Shown one piece after another: positions 1 to 8,887 of a stretch of DNA of 64,000 nucleotides. Position numbers and translations under genes: made by a program. The notes beneath the pieces were generated by a model. It was not told where the DNA came from. It saw only the letters and a list, made by a program, of their open reading frames with translations, and searched no databases. The stretch comes from CAZSLO01 sp964608025 (lineage in GTDB: Bacteria > Chloroflexota > Dehalococcoidia > Lucifugimonadales > CAJWER01): assembly GCA_964608025.1 (NCBI GenBank), contig CAZSLO010000006.1:1-64000 (forward strand). Reading direction: 5' to 3'. The first letter of the stretch is position 1; every line of letters begins with the position of its first letter.

Positions 1-329
1 CCGCAACCGCCACCGCCACCGCTCATCTGCATATTGGGGTTACTTATAACAAATCCACTTCGCATCAAGCCATCAACATAATCAATCTGTGACCCGTCAA
101 CTAGTGGAGCACTCTCGCTGTCAACGAGGACTTGGATATTGGCAGCATCGATCACTATGTCATCCTCATTAGGCTCTTTTTCGACACCAAGCATGTATTG
201 ATATCCACCGTTGGGGCCCGGCATTACCATCACACGGAGTAGTGATCCTGCCTCACCCTGTTCCGCCAAAACTTTTTCTAATTGCTTAGCAGCAGCGGAC
301 GTAACCTCGATAATCTGTGTTGTCGTCAA
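1..329 (-). CDS. HesB/IscA-type iron-sulfur carrier, 3' end cut off
   Basis: About 109 codons are visible before the window edge. The reverse strand reads a HesB-like fold ending in GFVISNPNMQMSGGGGGCG, which matches the family's C-terminal segment just before its CGCG cluster-binding motif. A-type carriers hold or pass on Fe-S clusters during cofactor assembly. The start is TTG at 329, chosen because GGAGG lies 7 nt upstream. Oddly, the first family cysteine (usually in a GGCSG context) is absent: the sequence here is MPGPNGGYQY. The protein may therefore be a divergent carrier with only the C-terminal cysteines. The family call is firm; a role equal to IscA or ErpA is not. Confidence 0.8.
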   Translation of the reverse strand, partial: MTTTQIIEVTSAAAKQLEKVLAEQGEAGSLLRVMVMPGPNGGYQYMLGVEKEPNEDDIVIDAANIQVLVDSESAPLVDGSQIDYVDGLMRSGFVISNPNMQMSGGGGGC

Positions 330-532
330 TTAAAATCCTCCGAGCGGCTGACCTTATCTTCTAACGCATCTAGTTTTCACTATATCTTGATCCTACCATG
401 ACCAATTTTCTTGGGTCAATGAAGCATGCGTTAACTTTCTTCAATATACAGTGGTAGAAAATGTACATCTGGACTCACACTCGACCCAAAGATATTATGT
501 GAAGTTACAATAAGATCACCTTGGAGGATCAA

Positions 533-1534
533 GTGACTGAACTCAAAGTTGGCGTCATAGGATGTGGAAAACACGCAGAGAGCCACTTCAAAGAAATAGC
601 CGCGGAACCTAGACTTCATCTATCCGCTATTGCAGAAATCAACCCTGATCGGAGAAATGAGGCAACAGCTACACATAAACCGGATACTAGCTATCGCGAT
701 TATCAGGATATGCTTCAACAAACCAACCTTGATATCGTATACGTAGAGACAATGCCTGGCCACCTACTCCCTATAGTTCTTGCATGCTTAAACGAGGGTA
801 TCAACACTTCGGTAGAAAAATCCCCCGGCATGACTTCTGACGAGACTAAAATGATGGCTGATGCGGCTCAGAAAAGTAAGGGCAAAGCCATGGTTTCATT
901 TAACCGGAGATACTTTCCGCAGGTGTTGGCGATTCGTGAAAAAATACAAAGAAGAGGTGGTGCAGTCGACGTTGGGGCAACTTACAACAAACCTGTATCT
1001 CGACTCTGGCAAGCACCAATTTCCAAGATAGCACCGGACCCAATCATATGCGATGCCATTCATCATGTCGATCTTCTTAGATGGCTAGCCGGACCCTCAC
1101 AGAACAAAGCTGCAAAGGCCATTGAGGTGCATTCTATAGTCCAAGATGGCCCACGACCTGGAACACATCGCCACAATGCGGCTATCAGGTTCGACACAGG
1201 CACTATTGGTGCCATGGTTTGTCAATATGGCGTTGGGTACCGGATTCAAAGAGCCGAAGCCCACGCAGAAGACCTGTCCTTCTATATGGATCTGACGAAC
1301 AAAGATCGGACCATCGAACAATACGAATCTGACGGCGACAGCACCAGTAAATCTATAGACACTCCCCTAGACCTCCACTCCATAGGTGGTCCTGATTATA
1401 ACGAGACACGACACTTCGTAGACTGTATATTAGAGGATAGTGCCCCATGGTCTTCTCTAGATGACGCAGTCCACACCATGAAGCTTTGCGAGGCAATCCG
1501 CGCCGGCCATACTGGAAAACTAGATTCCCCATAA
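533..1534 (+). CDS. Gfo/Idh/MocA family oxidoreductase
   Basis: A predicted NAD(P)-dependent dehydrogenase for a sugar or cyclitol. The N-terminal Rossmann fold has KVGVIGCGKHAESH at residues 5-18. The usual EKP active-site motif appears as EKS-P near residue 95, and the C-terminal half carries the conserved HHVDLLRWL segment. About 333 residues is normal for the family. An upstream in-frame TTG at 521 exists, but GGAGG at 523-527 sits 5 nt before GTG 533, so the GTG start is preferred. It heads a small + strand group with the isomerase at 1661. The substrate cannot be told from sequence. Confidence 0.85.
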   Translation: MTELKVGVIGCGKHAESHFKEIAAEPRLHLSAIAEINPDRRNEATATHKPDTSYRDYQDMLQQTNLDIVYVETMPGHLLPIVLACLNEGINTSVEKSPGMTSDETKMMADAAQKSKGKAMVSFNRRYFPQVLAIREKIQRRGGAVDVGATYNKPVSRLWQAPISKIAPDPIICDAIHHVDLLRWLAGPSQNKAAKAIEVHSIVQDGPRPGTHRHNAAIRFDTGTIGAMVCQYGVGYRIQRAEAHAEDLSFYMDLTNKDRTIEQYESDGDSTSKSIDTPLDLHSIGGPDYNETRHFVDCILEDSAPWSSLDDAVHTMKLCEAIRAGHTGKLDSP

Positions 1535-1542
1535 ATTTGATC
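1528..1542 (+). repeat. 15-nt repeated motif, copy 1
   Basis: CCCATAAATTTGATC overlaps the stop codon of the preceding dehydrogenase and lies about 120 nt before the isomerase gene. The identical 15-mer recurs at 7560-7574, and a one-mismatch copy lies at 19446-19460. All three are in or at the edge of intergenic leaders. It may be a regulatory site. Confidence 0.45.
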
Positions 1543-1660
1543 CTTAATAGTCATTTGAATTTATTAGAGGAGGTTAACAGGGATTAGGAGCAGGACTAGA
1601 ATCACAAAGTCGATGCCTACTGATTAACCAAGCATATTCAAATTACCAAAGGAGCTAAGA

Positions 1661-2482
1661 ATGGAACTATCTCTGTCCGTTAGGGTAGCTGAGCAACTTT
1701 CAAACAAGCGCAATCCAGCAATGTCACTTGAAGCTTTAGCTGAAGTTGCTCTTTCGGCAGGTTACAAAGCACTTTGCATGAGAGCCTCTCAGCTAGGCAT
1801 ACAAACACCCCTTGATGAGGTAAGACAAAAAAGACAGTGGCTTGAATCCAAGGGTCTTGCAGTATCCATGGTAACCGGCGATTTTCCAATTCCAGAAAAT
1901 ACTGACCTCGCACCAGATGCGCTCAAAAACATCGGTCCCTATCTTGACCTAGCGGAAGCTTTAGGAGCGGATCTTCTAAGAATTGGGATGAAGAAAGAGG
2001 ATGATATCAGTTGGGCCCAAAGAGCATGTGACGAGGCGGCTGAACGATCTATGAGACTAGCCCATCAGTGCCACACTGCTAGTTTGTTCGAAAAAATCCT
2101 CCCTAGTTTAGAAATAATACGTAGGGTCGATCGTGAAAATTTCGGAATCATATACGAACCTGCAAACCTAGTTCAGTGCGGGGAAGAGTATGGCGAGGAT
2201 GCGATCAAGGCCTTAGCACCACATACTTTTAATGTCTACCTTCAAAATCTAAAGATATCTAACGATGGAGAGAGTATTGCCCATACATGGAGTAGGGGTA
2301 AAATCAGGTTCGACCAAGTGACTATGTGGGGAGGTCAAGGAATAGATTTTCCGCTGATCATGTCGATTTTGAAAGAGACCGGCTATAACGGCTACCTTAC
2401 CCTACACCAATCAGCTACTCCACCTACACCTCCTAAAGAGTTCATAACTAAAACATCCGAATACCTAATTGGTCTTTTATAA
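1661..2482 (+). CDS. Xylose isomerase-like TIM barrel (sugar phosphate isomerase/epimerase)
   Basis: A 273-residue AP-endonuclease-2-type barrel of the kind that isomerises or epimerises keto sugars with a divalent metal. Visible features are alternating barrel segments and acidic metal-ligand regions such as GIIYEPANLVQCGEEYGE and the C-terminal TGYNGYLTLHQS strand. The ATG at 1661 follows GGAG with a 6-nt spacer. It lies 126 nt after a Gfo/Idh/MocA gene, a frequent partnership in sugar catabolism. The family is clear; the substrate is unknown. Confidence 0.8.
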   Translation: MELSLSVRVAEQLSNKRNPAMSLEALAEVALSAGYKALCMRASQLGIQTPLDEVRQKRQWLESKGLAVSMVTGDFPIPENTDLAPDALKNIGPYLDLAEALGADLLRIGMKKEDDISWAQRACDEAAERSMRLAHQCHTASLFEKILPSLEIIRRVDRENFGIIYEPANLVQCGEEYGEDAIKALAPHTFNVYLQNLKISNDGESIAHTWSRGKIRFDQVTMWGGQGIDFPLIMSILKETGYNGYLTLHQSATPPTPPKEFITKTSEYLIGLL

Positions 2483-2561
2483 TTAGGGAACAGGTTATAA
2501 GGTGGCTCTGGATAAGATGAAAAAGTTCTGGATCCCAATAATTAGAAGTTAATTTTGCCTA

Positions 2562-2600
2562 CCTAAAATCTCATAACACCAATTACAACAACATTTTAGG
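2562..2600. repeat. Inverted repeat between convergent genes
   Basis: CCTAAAAT (2562-2569) and ATTTTAGG (2593-2600) are perfect 8-nt inverted arms separated by 23 nt. They lie between the 3' ends of the convergent genes ending at 2482 and 2629. The repeat might act as a weak bidirectional terminator, but the loop is long and there is no clear U-tract. Confidence 0.3.
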
Positions 2601-2628
2601 GCCAATTATGGCAACTATCACACCGCCT

Positions 2629-3930
2629 CTATATCACTTGGTCTAAAAATACAACCCGCTTCTCATTCATTGCCTTGTCTGCACGAAAACCAACTAGATG
2701 ACCATTGATTGAATCCTCAATATTGGTACATGAACTAGACGGCGTCTCTCCTTTTACAAACTGGATGAAATCTGCTACTAGTCTTTGATCTCCTCCGCCA
2801 TGTCCTCCATGAGAGCCATGCATATCTCCCGTAATATTTAGATCTATTATCTCTTCAGAATATTCGTGTTCTAGACGAGGATCGATCTTTCGTACTACAA
2901 AACTACTATCCTCAAATACACCATGGATCTCACCTATTGTTCCAATTATGTGGATAGTTCTAGTTGGACGGGCTGTACCTCCTACCATGTTATGTGTAGC
3001 AGTTGTGCCATCATCAAACTCAATTGCAACAGATTGGTGATCTACAAGGTCGTTGTCCGAACGCCATACGCAACGGCCATAGTCACTGGTCTTTAGTAAC
3101 TCGAAACGCTCCTCACGGGTAAATTCATCGTGGTCTAGGGCACTCCATACGTAAAAGCGCCACCTTTCAGGATGATCTAAATAGTGTTTCCGGGCCGAAT
3201 AAATACACTTCTCTTCTATTTCACAATCAACTATGCATCTAGTACCCGATCCATCGGGAGCCTGTTCAACCCGAAATTGGCTATTGGATCCAAAGCTAGA
3301 TACTGCAACGGGACGAGATCCACTCTTCATCCACATGATCAAATCGAGATCATGGCAACACTTAGCCATGAGCATAGACGAACCCGTCTCCACCTGGCTT
3401 TTCCATTTACCTCGGACAAAGGCCACAGCCATATGATGATAGCTGACGTGTTCATTTGTCTGTATGTTAATAATCTCACCAATTTCCCCGCCGTTGACAC
3501 GATCCTTGATAGCTTTATAAAAAGGTGCATATCGAAGTACGTGACAGATCATCAGCTTGCCACCAGACTGGCGCCGAACATCTACCAACCGCCACATATC
3601 TGCCTCATCGGTTGCGAATGGCTTCTCTAGAAGCATGTCATATCCAGCTTTGATCAAAGGGATAGCTGTTGAAACATGGTCCATTTCCATAGTGCCATTG
3701 ATAATCGCATCAGACATTTTTGGATGTTGGACAAGCTCTTCTACAGATGAAAAACGCATTTGGATTGGAATCTCAAACCGTTCCGCAGCAAGATTTCGGC
3801 GGATTTCAGACGGATCCACCACACCAACAATCTTTAGTTCATCCGGGTGGTCCGAAGCATAAGAACTGTAGCCCATAGCCCGGTTACCTGCACCCACAAT
3901 TATTGCTGTAACCGGGCTATTATTTGACAT
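2629..3930 (-). CDS. Gfo/Idh/MocA family oxidoreductase, long form
   Basis: A 433-residue predicted NAD(P)-dependent sugar dehydrogenase. The Rossmann motif is IIVGAGNRAMGYSSYASDH at residues 10-28, the EKP motif appears as LLEKPFATDE, and the catalytic region as CCHDLDLIMWM. A Gly/His-rich loop, HGSHGGHGGGDQRLV, lies near the C-terminus; such GHGGGD segments occur in a longer subfamily. It follows the alcohol dehydrogenase stop by 17 nt on the same strand, so the two are probably co-transcribed and act on the same substrate route. The start ATG at 3930 has only a weak ribosome binding site. Confidence 0.85.
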   Translation of the reverse strand: MSNNSPVTAIIVGAGNRAMGYSSYASDHPDELKIVGVVDPSEIRRNLAAERFEIPIQMRFSSVEELVQHPKMSDAIINGTMEMDHVSTAIPLIKAGYDMLLEKPFATDEADMWRLVDVRRQSGGKLMICHVLRYAPFYKAIKDRVNGGEIGEIINIQTNEHVSYHHMAVAFVRGKWKSQVETGSSMLMAKCCHDLDLIMWMKSGSRPVAVSSFGSNSQFRVEQAPDGSGTRCIVDCEIEEKCIYSARKHYLDHPERWRFYVWSALDHDEFTREERFELLKTSDYGRCVWRSDNDLVDHQSVAIEFDDGTTATHNMVGGTARPTRTIHIIGTIGEIHGVFEDSSFVVRKIDPRLEHEYSEEIIDLNITGDMHGSHGGHGGGDQRLVADFIQFVKGETPSSSCTNIEDSINGHLVGFRADKAMNEKRVVFLDQVI

Positions 3931-3947
3931 AGATCGGATCCATACTT

Positions 3948-4997
3948 CTAGTATTCAATTATGGCGCGGCCTAGAATCTCTCCAGCATGCAAATCGTCGC
4001 ACGCTTGGTTGATATCATCCAGTCTATATCGACGGGTGACCAATTTCTCCAAGGGGAACTTGCCTTCTTCGTTCCATCTAAGAAACATTTCAAAGTCCTT
4101 TTCGGGATAGGTAGCTCCCAAGCTACCCCGATACTGTCGCTGGTGGTACATAAACATACCTGGGTCTATAGTAATTTCATTTCCAGGCATACCGATCAAA
4201 ACAGCCATACCACCATGATTATCAGCACCAGGTCCACCTCCACGAGTTGAAGGCAAAATCTGTTCGTTAGTTATCCGCAATCCTATAGCGTCAAAAGCGT
4301 AATCTACTCCACCTCCACTAATCTCATGGATCGATTCTACCGGATCTTCTTCAGAAGCATTGACCGTATGAGTAGCACCAAATTCACGTGCGAAATCAAG
4401 CTTTTCTTCCCTTAGATCTACAGCGATAATAGGATAGGCTTCGAGCAGTGACGCCATTTTTATAGATGCCAATCCGACACCCCCAACTCCATATACAGCA
4501 ACCGAGTCTGCCGGCCGGACTTTCGCGGTATTGAGAACCGCACCTGCACCAGTCAAGATCGCACACCCGACTATACACGTCACATCGGTAGGGTATTCCT
4601 TTGAAATCGGTATTACGAATTCGCCATTTATTAGAGCATCTTCGGCCCATGTGTATTGAAGTCCATGGACAAGTTCCTTTCGGTAAGTAGCCCCACATGG
4701 CTGCGCCTTAAGACGTCCCCGTATTGGTGTCCTTGGGACCCATGTGATAATAGCATGGTCACCTTCAACAACATGGCTCACTCCCCTGCCAACGCTCGTG
4801 ACAATACCTACCCCCTCATGTCCCAATACCATGGGGCGTCGGTTATTAGGTTTGTCCATTTGGTGTAGTTGAGAATGACAGACACCACTTGAAATCAACT
4901 TGACCATCACCTGATCAGGCCCTGGATCAGGGAATTCCAGTTCGTCCACAACCAGGGGCTGATTGAATTCCAATTGGATTGCAGCCTTGCTCCTCAT
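3948..4997 (-). CDS. Zinc-type alcohol dehydrogenase (MDR family)
   Basis: A 349-residue medium-chain dehydrogenase. The catalytic-zinc region is present as SSGVCHSQLHQ and GHEGVGIVTSVG, and the nucleotide fold as VAVYGVGGVGLASIKMA. The four-cysteine structural-zinc lobe is missing: where it should be, the sequence reads WVPRTPIRGRLKAQPCG, with one cysteine. The start ATG follows AGGAGG with a 4-nt spacer, a strong site. It probably forms an operon with the Gfo/Idh/MocA gene downstream (ending at 2629). The gene at 52591 belongs to a similar structural-zinc-less type. The substrate is unknown. Confidence 0.87.
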   Translation of the reverse strand: MRSKAAIQLEFNQPLVVDELEFPDPGPDQVMVKLISSGVCHSQLHQMDKPNNRRPMVLGHEGVGIVTSVGRGVSHVVEGDHAIITWVPRTPIRGRLKAQPCGATYRKELVHGLQYTWAEDALINGEFVIPISKEYPTDVTCIVGCAILTGAGAVLNTAKVRPADSVAVYGVGGVGLASIKMASLLEAYPIIAVDLREEKLDFAREFGATHTVNASEEDPVESIHEISGGGVDYAFDAIGLRITNEQILPSTRGGGPGADNHGGMAVLIGMPGNEITIDPGMFMYHQRQYRGSLGATYPEKDFEMFLRWNEEGKFPLEKLVTRRYRLDDINQACDDLHAGEILGRAIIEY

Positions 4998-5178
4998 TAA
5001 GCCTCCTGAATACCGGATGTCCCGGGCGATGGCATATACTCTAGTTAACGCATACTAAGACGCATAATAAAACTCGTCAACTAAGGCAACTATTGGGCCA
5101 AGGAATCATTATTAATAACTTCTATAAGCATTGTCCAAAAACACAATAAGGAATGTGCTTCTAAATCCTTGATCCAAG

Positions 5179-6048
5179 CTATATATCCCTGGATAAGAGT
5201 TCTACATCATCTACGGGAATAGGTCCGTTGTAGAATAGCACTTTATATTGGAACATTACTGAGGTTTCAGCATCTATCTTTAGGGGTTCATAGTATGTAG
5301 GGCTAGGATGTAACAATGAATACCCCGGCCTATCCCGTACCCACCATGTGGTTGGATATCTTGGATTTGCAGGGTTGTCTATAATCACCACGCTATAGCG
5401 CTGTCCGTTACTCTGGTGTACACCAGAGTAACCACACCAGCGACTCTGTTTACCAAAAATAGAACCGATATCCATATTTCCATCAGCATCCAGAATTTCA
5501 CCTTGCCCCATCTTATTGTTCAAGCGAATTACTAAACCACTGTAATAAAACCCTCCACGACCTGGTTCTCCACGGCGTAGATCAAGTATTACATCTCCTT
5601 CAGTTGGTAAAAGTTCTATAGATAAATCAATCACGAAGCCTCTATCCGTCGGTCGATGAATTAATGTGCGTCGCAGATCCGAAATAATCTCTTTATCGCG
5701 CCAATCCAACCAAGACGAGGTGGAAACAAACTCAACAGAAGATGAACTTACCTCTAATACGTCTAAGTCCTTGCTTACAATCCTTCCATAACCTTGTTCT
5801 GGTGCTCCGGAAGGTGGTTCTTCCCAAAAATTCACTCCATTTACGCTCTTCCAAGCACGCCAAAGGCCATGATGGTGTATATGGTCTGCCGGCCTATCTT
5901 CGGTCAAAATAGGGGAACCGGGCATACTTATAGGATGCCAGAACGGCATTGAACCAGTTCCATATTGATATGTCAGTAAAGTATCACCGTTCCAGTCCAC
6001 TTGAACGGAACTAGGGTTTTTTTGGAGGTTGAACATATTTTTATGCAA
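5179..6048 (-). CDS. DUF6807 (PmoA-like) family protein, short form
   Basis: A 289-residue protein of the family now called DUF6807, formerly annotated as methane oxygenase PmoA by misassignment. Typical segments are MPFWHPISMPGSP, DHIHHHGLWRAWKSVNGVNFW and, near the end, NPRYPTTWWVRDRPGYSLLHPSP. These proteins accompany Gfo/Idh/MocA enzymes in carbohydrate-use loci; their chemistry is not known to me. TTG at 6048 (after AGGG) is taken as the start; ATG 6036 is an alternative. It is followed downstream on the same strand by the alcohol dehydrogenase, about 180 nt away. Confidence 0.75.
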   Translation of the reverse strand: MHKNMFNLQKNPSSVQVDWNGDTLLTYQYGTGSMPFWHPISMPGSPILTEDRPADHIHHHGLWRAWKSVNGVNFWEEPPSGAPEQGYGRIVSKDLDVLEVSSSSVEFVSTSSWLDWRDKEIISDLRRTLIHRPTDRGFVIDLSIELLPTEGDVILDLRRGEPGRGGFYYSGLVIRLNNKMGQGEILDADGNMDIGSIFGKQSRWCGYSGVHQSNGQRYSVVIIDNPANPRYPTTWWVRDRPGYSLLHPSPTYYEPLKIDAETSVMFQYKVLFYNGPIPVDDVELLSRDI

Positions 6049-6249
6049 TGTACCCTATTGGAATAGAGAAGACCAACTCTGTAAGTCTTCTATGAATCCT
6101 AGAGAGTCCTTTTCTACAAAATCCCCCTTGACGGAACCAATAGTCTACTAGTAGGAAAACGTACTAATAGATGACATATTTCCCAGTATCCGGAAATTTG
6201 GTATGCCCGAAAGACCAATCCTCGGAAATCTCAACATTTGGAATTTCCG

Positions 6250-7428
6250 TCACGATAACTCTATCGTGGGAGGTTCGACAAAAGCATGGTACATCGATGA
6301 TACTTCTCCTTCACTGGCCCCGCCTTCATGAATATATACCCTATAAGAAAAATTGATTGACTCACCGGCACGAAGGACATAATCCCCATTATGGTGTCCT
6401 CCTCGAAACGCAGATATACCGAACGGATTTGCAGACATTAGTCCATAATCCCTAGCATGCCAATAGGTCGGGTGTTTAAAACTTGATGGATGCTCTAAAA
6501 CAGCGATACCAGCTATCTTTCCACCTAGGGGCCCAGAGTAGTCGCACCATTCTGCACGCTTTCCCCAAACCTCAGGTTCTCCTATACCTTCCCTAGAATT
6601 CTCAAGTCTGCCTCCCCTGGTAACATCCATGGATGAGGCGACCCTCACAGATATAAATCCTCCCTCCTTAGTATCGCCAAAGAGTACGTCCGAATCTTTA
6701 GCCATCAGTGTTAGAACAATATCGAATAATCTACCATTTTTATTAGCGTAGATTGTAATCTCCCGGCGTTCAGAAAGAACTATTTTCGAAGCGTTGGGAT
6801 CTACCCAATCTCCAACAGCAATAATACTTCCAAACACAGGGCCAGTCTGAAAATCCTCAAAACAACCATGAACTGTCCGCCCTGACTCATCGGTTTCAGC
6901 CCAATTATCTACTCCTCCAACTTCACCATATGCGCTCCAAATTCCCTTGTGATGGGGATGATCAGTACTTTCTCCCGGAACATTTGCGATCATAGGAAAC
7001 CCACGAGTAATGGGAAGTCCGTGAGGTCCAATAACTGGGTGAAGATACGGGCGAAAGGAATCGGGACCATAGTTATAGCTCATGAAAAGCATCCCATCGA
7101 TCGTGATGTCGAGGCGCCGGTCTTCCACCGTAGTAATACTAACTCCGCCAGCCAAAGTTCTATCGTAATCTATGACATAACTACGTACATCGCCCGGATC
7201 CATTGGATCCTCGATCCAGACGATATGTGGCTTGCCATCTATTTCGCCAATCTGTCCTGGTTTCTCTGCGCCCGATGAAACATCCAAGAGCACTACCGAC
7301 TTAATCTCTTCAGAAGTTTCTACGGGGACTGAAAGTGGAGAACCCGGAAACAAGTTATTACTCCTGACCACGATCGAGCTAATTTTCAAACGATATATCT
7401 CCTTGTCTGGATCTATTCGAAGGTCCAC
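6250..7428 (-). CDS. DUF6807 (PmoA-like) family protein, long form
   Basis: A 392-residue paralogue of the 5179-6048 product. It has about 100 extra N-terminal residues, possibly a small beta domain. The core motifs are FRPYLHPVIGPHGLPITRG, DHPHHKGIWSAYGEVGGVDNW and FKHPTYWHARDYGLMSANPFG. The shared HPHHKGxW / HIHHHGxW signature suggests a metal or substrate site, but no function is established. The start is GTG 7428 with no obvious ribosome binding site. It is divergent from the dehydrogenase at 7585, so the 156-nt gap should contain both promoters. Confidence 0.75.
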   Translation of the reverse strand: MDLRIDPDKEIYRLKISSIVVRSNNLFPGSPLSVPVETSEEIKSVVLLDVSSGAEKPGQIGEIDGKPHIVWIEDPMDPGDVRSYVIDYDRTLAGGVSITTVEDRRLDITIDGMLFMSYNYGPDSFRPYLHPVIGPHGLPITRGFPMIANVPGESTDHPHHKGIWSAYGEVGGVDNWAETDESGRTVHGCFEDFQTGPVFGSIIAVGDWVDPNASKIVLSERREITIYANKNGRLFDIVLTLMAKDSDVLFGDTKEGGFISVRVASSMDVTRGGRLENSREGIGEPEVWGKRAEWCDYSGPLGGKIAGIAVLEHPSSFKHPTYWHARDYGLMSANPFGISAFRGGHHNGDYVLRAGESINFSYRVYIHEGGASEGEVSSMYHAFVEPPTIELS

Positions 7429-7559
7429 AAAGATAACACACTGTCTATCGCGAACTCATACATCGACAGTGTATCCCCAAAATGGTACGATTTTTGCCTT
7501 TACATCTCCTGTAGTCACTGCGCATATGCCCGCGTGGGTTATGGATACCCAACTACAAT

Positions 7560-7574
7560 CCCATAAATTTGATC
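7560..7574 (+). repeat. 15-nt repeated motif, copy 2
   Basis: CCCATAAATTTGATC is identical to 1528-1542. It directly abuts the GGAGG ribosome binding site of the gene at 7585 and lies in the divergent promoter region between 7428 and 7585. This position would suit an operator or a translational control site. Confidence 0.45.
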
Positions 7575-7584
7575 GGAGGCAATC

Positions 7585-8775
7585 ATGACAACTGGTAAAA
7601 TCAAGGCAACAGTCGGGATCGCCATAGTCGGTAACGGATTTGCAGCCGACTTTCACACCTCAAGCTACAAGCGAGTTACAGGTATAGAAGCACGTCTAGT
7701 CGGTATTTACGGTCCGCGCCCAGAAGGAAGACAAGCTTTTGCTGAGAAACATGACTTCGAGAAAGTGTATACAAATCTAGACGCTCTTCTAGATGACCCA
7801 GAAGTTGATATGGTAGACATTTGTGTACCTAACAAATTCCATGAAGACATGGTTATCAAGGCCCTGGAGTCTGGGAAACATGCGGTAATAGAGAAGCCTT
7901 TCACAGGAGCATTTGAACGGGGTCAAGACGAGGGTAGCTGGGAAAAGTGTCTAAAAGACGGCCTGCAGAGCGCCGACAGAATGATACAAGCTGAGAAAGA
8001 CTCCGGCCGTACGATAATGTACGCAGAAAATTTGATTTACGCACCAGGTGTTCAGAAAGCAAGGCGTCTTCTCGATGCAGCTGACACTCCAATACTTCGT
8101 ATTGTTGGAGAAGAATCACACAGTGGCACTCATTCTCCATATGCAATGGCTTGGGCAACCAGCGGAGGAGGTAGTCTTTATAACAAGGGTTGCCACTCTC
8201 TTGGAGCAGCGTTGCACCTAAAGTACGAGGAAGGTAAACGCAGACTCGGGAAACGAATCCGCCCACAATGGGTCGTGGCCGCAGTGGCAAACTTAACCAA
8301 GACGGAGGCCTTCGAGAGTGAAGAAAAGCACACGATTCGAACAGGATGGCAGGATTGTGAAGACTGGGGGATGATGGTTGTTGGTTTCGATGATGGTTCC
8401 ATTGCCCAGATTAACTCGGCCGATATTGTCCTTGGAGGTATACAGAATCTACTTACAGTTTATGCTACGAAGGCAGCTATCAAAGTCAACATTAACCCTA
8501 ACGATGCCGTACTTGCTTACGCACCTAATGATGAAGCATTCGGAGACGAATACATCAGGGAAAAAGTAGAAACCAAGTCTGGTTGGCAATTTACCAACCC
8601 AGACGAAGACTGGATGAACGGCTTCCCTCACGAAATACAAGACTTCTGTGAATGTGCTGTGTCAGGCAAAGCGCCCATCTCAGACAGTGTTCTGGGACGT
8701 GACGTTGTAGCAGTCAGCTATTCAGCATATCTATCAGCTGCAACAGGCCGCCGCATTGAAGTACCAATCATCTGA
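7585..8775 (+). CDS. Gfo/Idh/MocA family oxidoreductase
   Basis: A 396-residue NAD(P)-dependent dehydrogenase. The N-terminus has VGIAIVGNGFAADFHTSSY, the active-site loop has VIEKPFTGAF (with an unusual acidic insertion, GQDEGSWEK, just after it), and the second half has YNKGCHSLGAALHLKY. GGAGG lies 6 nt before the ATG, a strong start. It is transcribed away from the DUF6807 gene. Together with the other two dehydrogenases it makes three Gfo/Idh/MocA genes within 9 kb, which suggests oxidation/reduction steps of one or more uncommon sugars. Confidence 0.85.
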   Translation: MTTGKIKATVGIAIVGNGFAADFHTSSYKRVTGIEARLVGIYGPRPEGRQAFAEKHDFEKVYTNLDALLDDPEVDMVDICVPNKFHEDMVIKALESGKHAVIEKPFTGAFERGQDEGSWEKCLKDGLQSADRMIQAEKDSGRTIMYAENLIYAPGVQKARRLLDAADTPILRIVGEESHSGTHSPYAMAWATSGGGSLYNKGCHSLGAALHLKYEEGKRRLGKRIRPQWVVAAVANLTKTEAFESEEKHTIRTGWQDCEDWGMMVVGFDDGSIAQINSADIVLGGIQNLLTVYATKAAIKVNINPNDAVLAYAPNDEAFGDEYIREKVETKSGWQFTNPDEDWMNGFPHEIQDFCECAVSGKAPISDSVLGRDVVAVSYSAYLSAATGRRIEVPII

Positions 8776-8826
8776 ACAATTAGACCCGTTTGAATTTGAA
8801 TAATGTGATTTCAAAAAGCATTAAAC

Positions 8827-8854
8827 GAATGTTGGCGGATAATCACCAACGTTC
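8827..8854. repeat. Hairpin in the leader of the ROK kinase gene
   Basis: Arms at 8827-8837 and 8844-8854 pair over 11 positions with one mismatch and one G-U wobble around the 6-nt loop GATAAT. It lies between the dehydrogenase stop (8775) and the ROK start (8888). No U-tract follows, so it may be a 3' end stabiliser or a palindromic operator rather than an intrinsic terminator. Confidence 0.4.
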
Positions 8855-8887
8855 TGAACATGGTGCTCCTCCGCATATAAAAACACC

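Noticed and set aside
5179..7428. Methane monooxygenase subunit (PmoA) because of the old family label
   Set aside because: The sequences are soluble proteins without membrane helices or copper-site motifs; the label is a historical misannotation of DUF6807.
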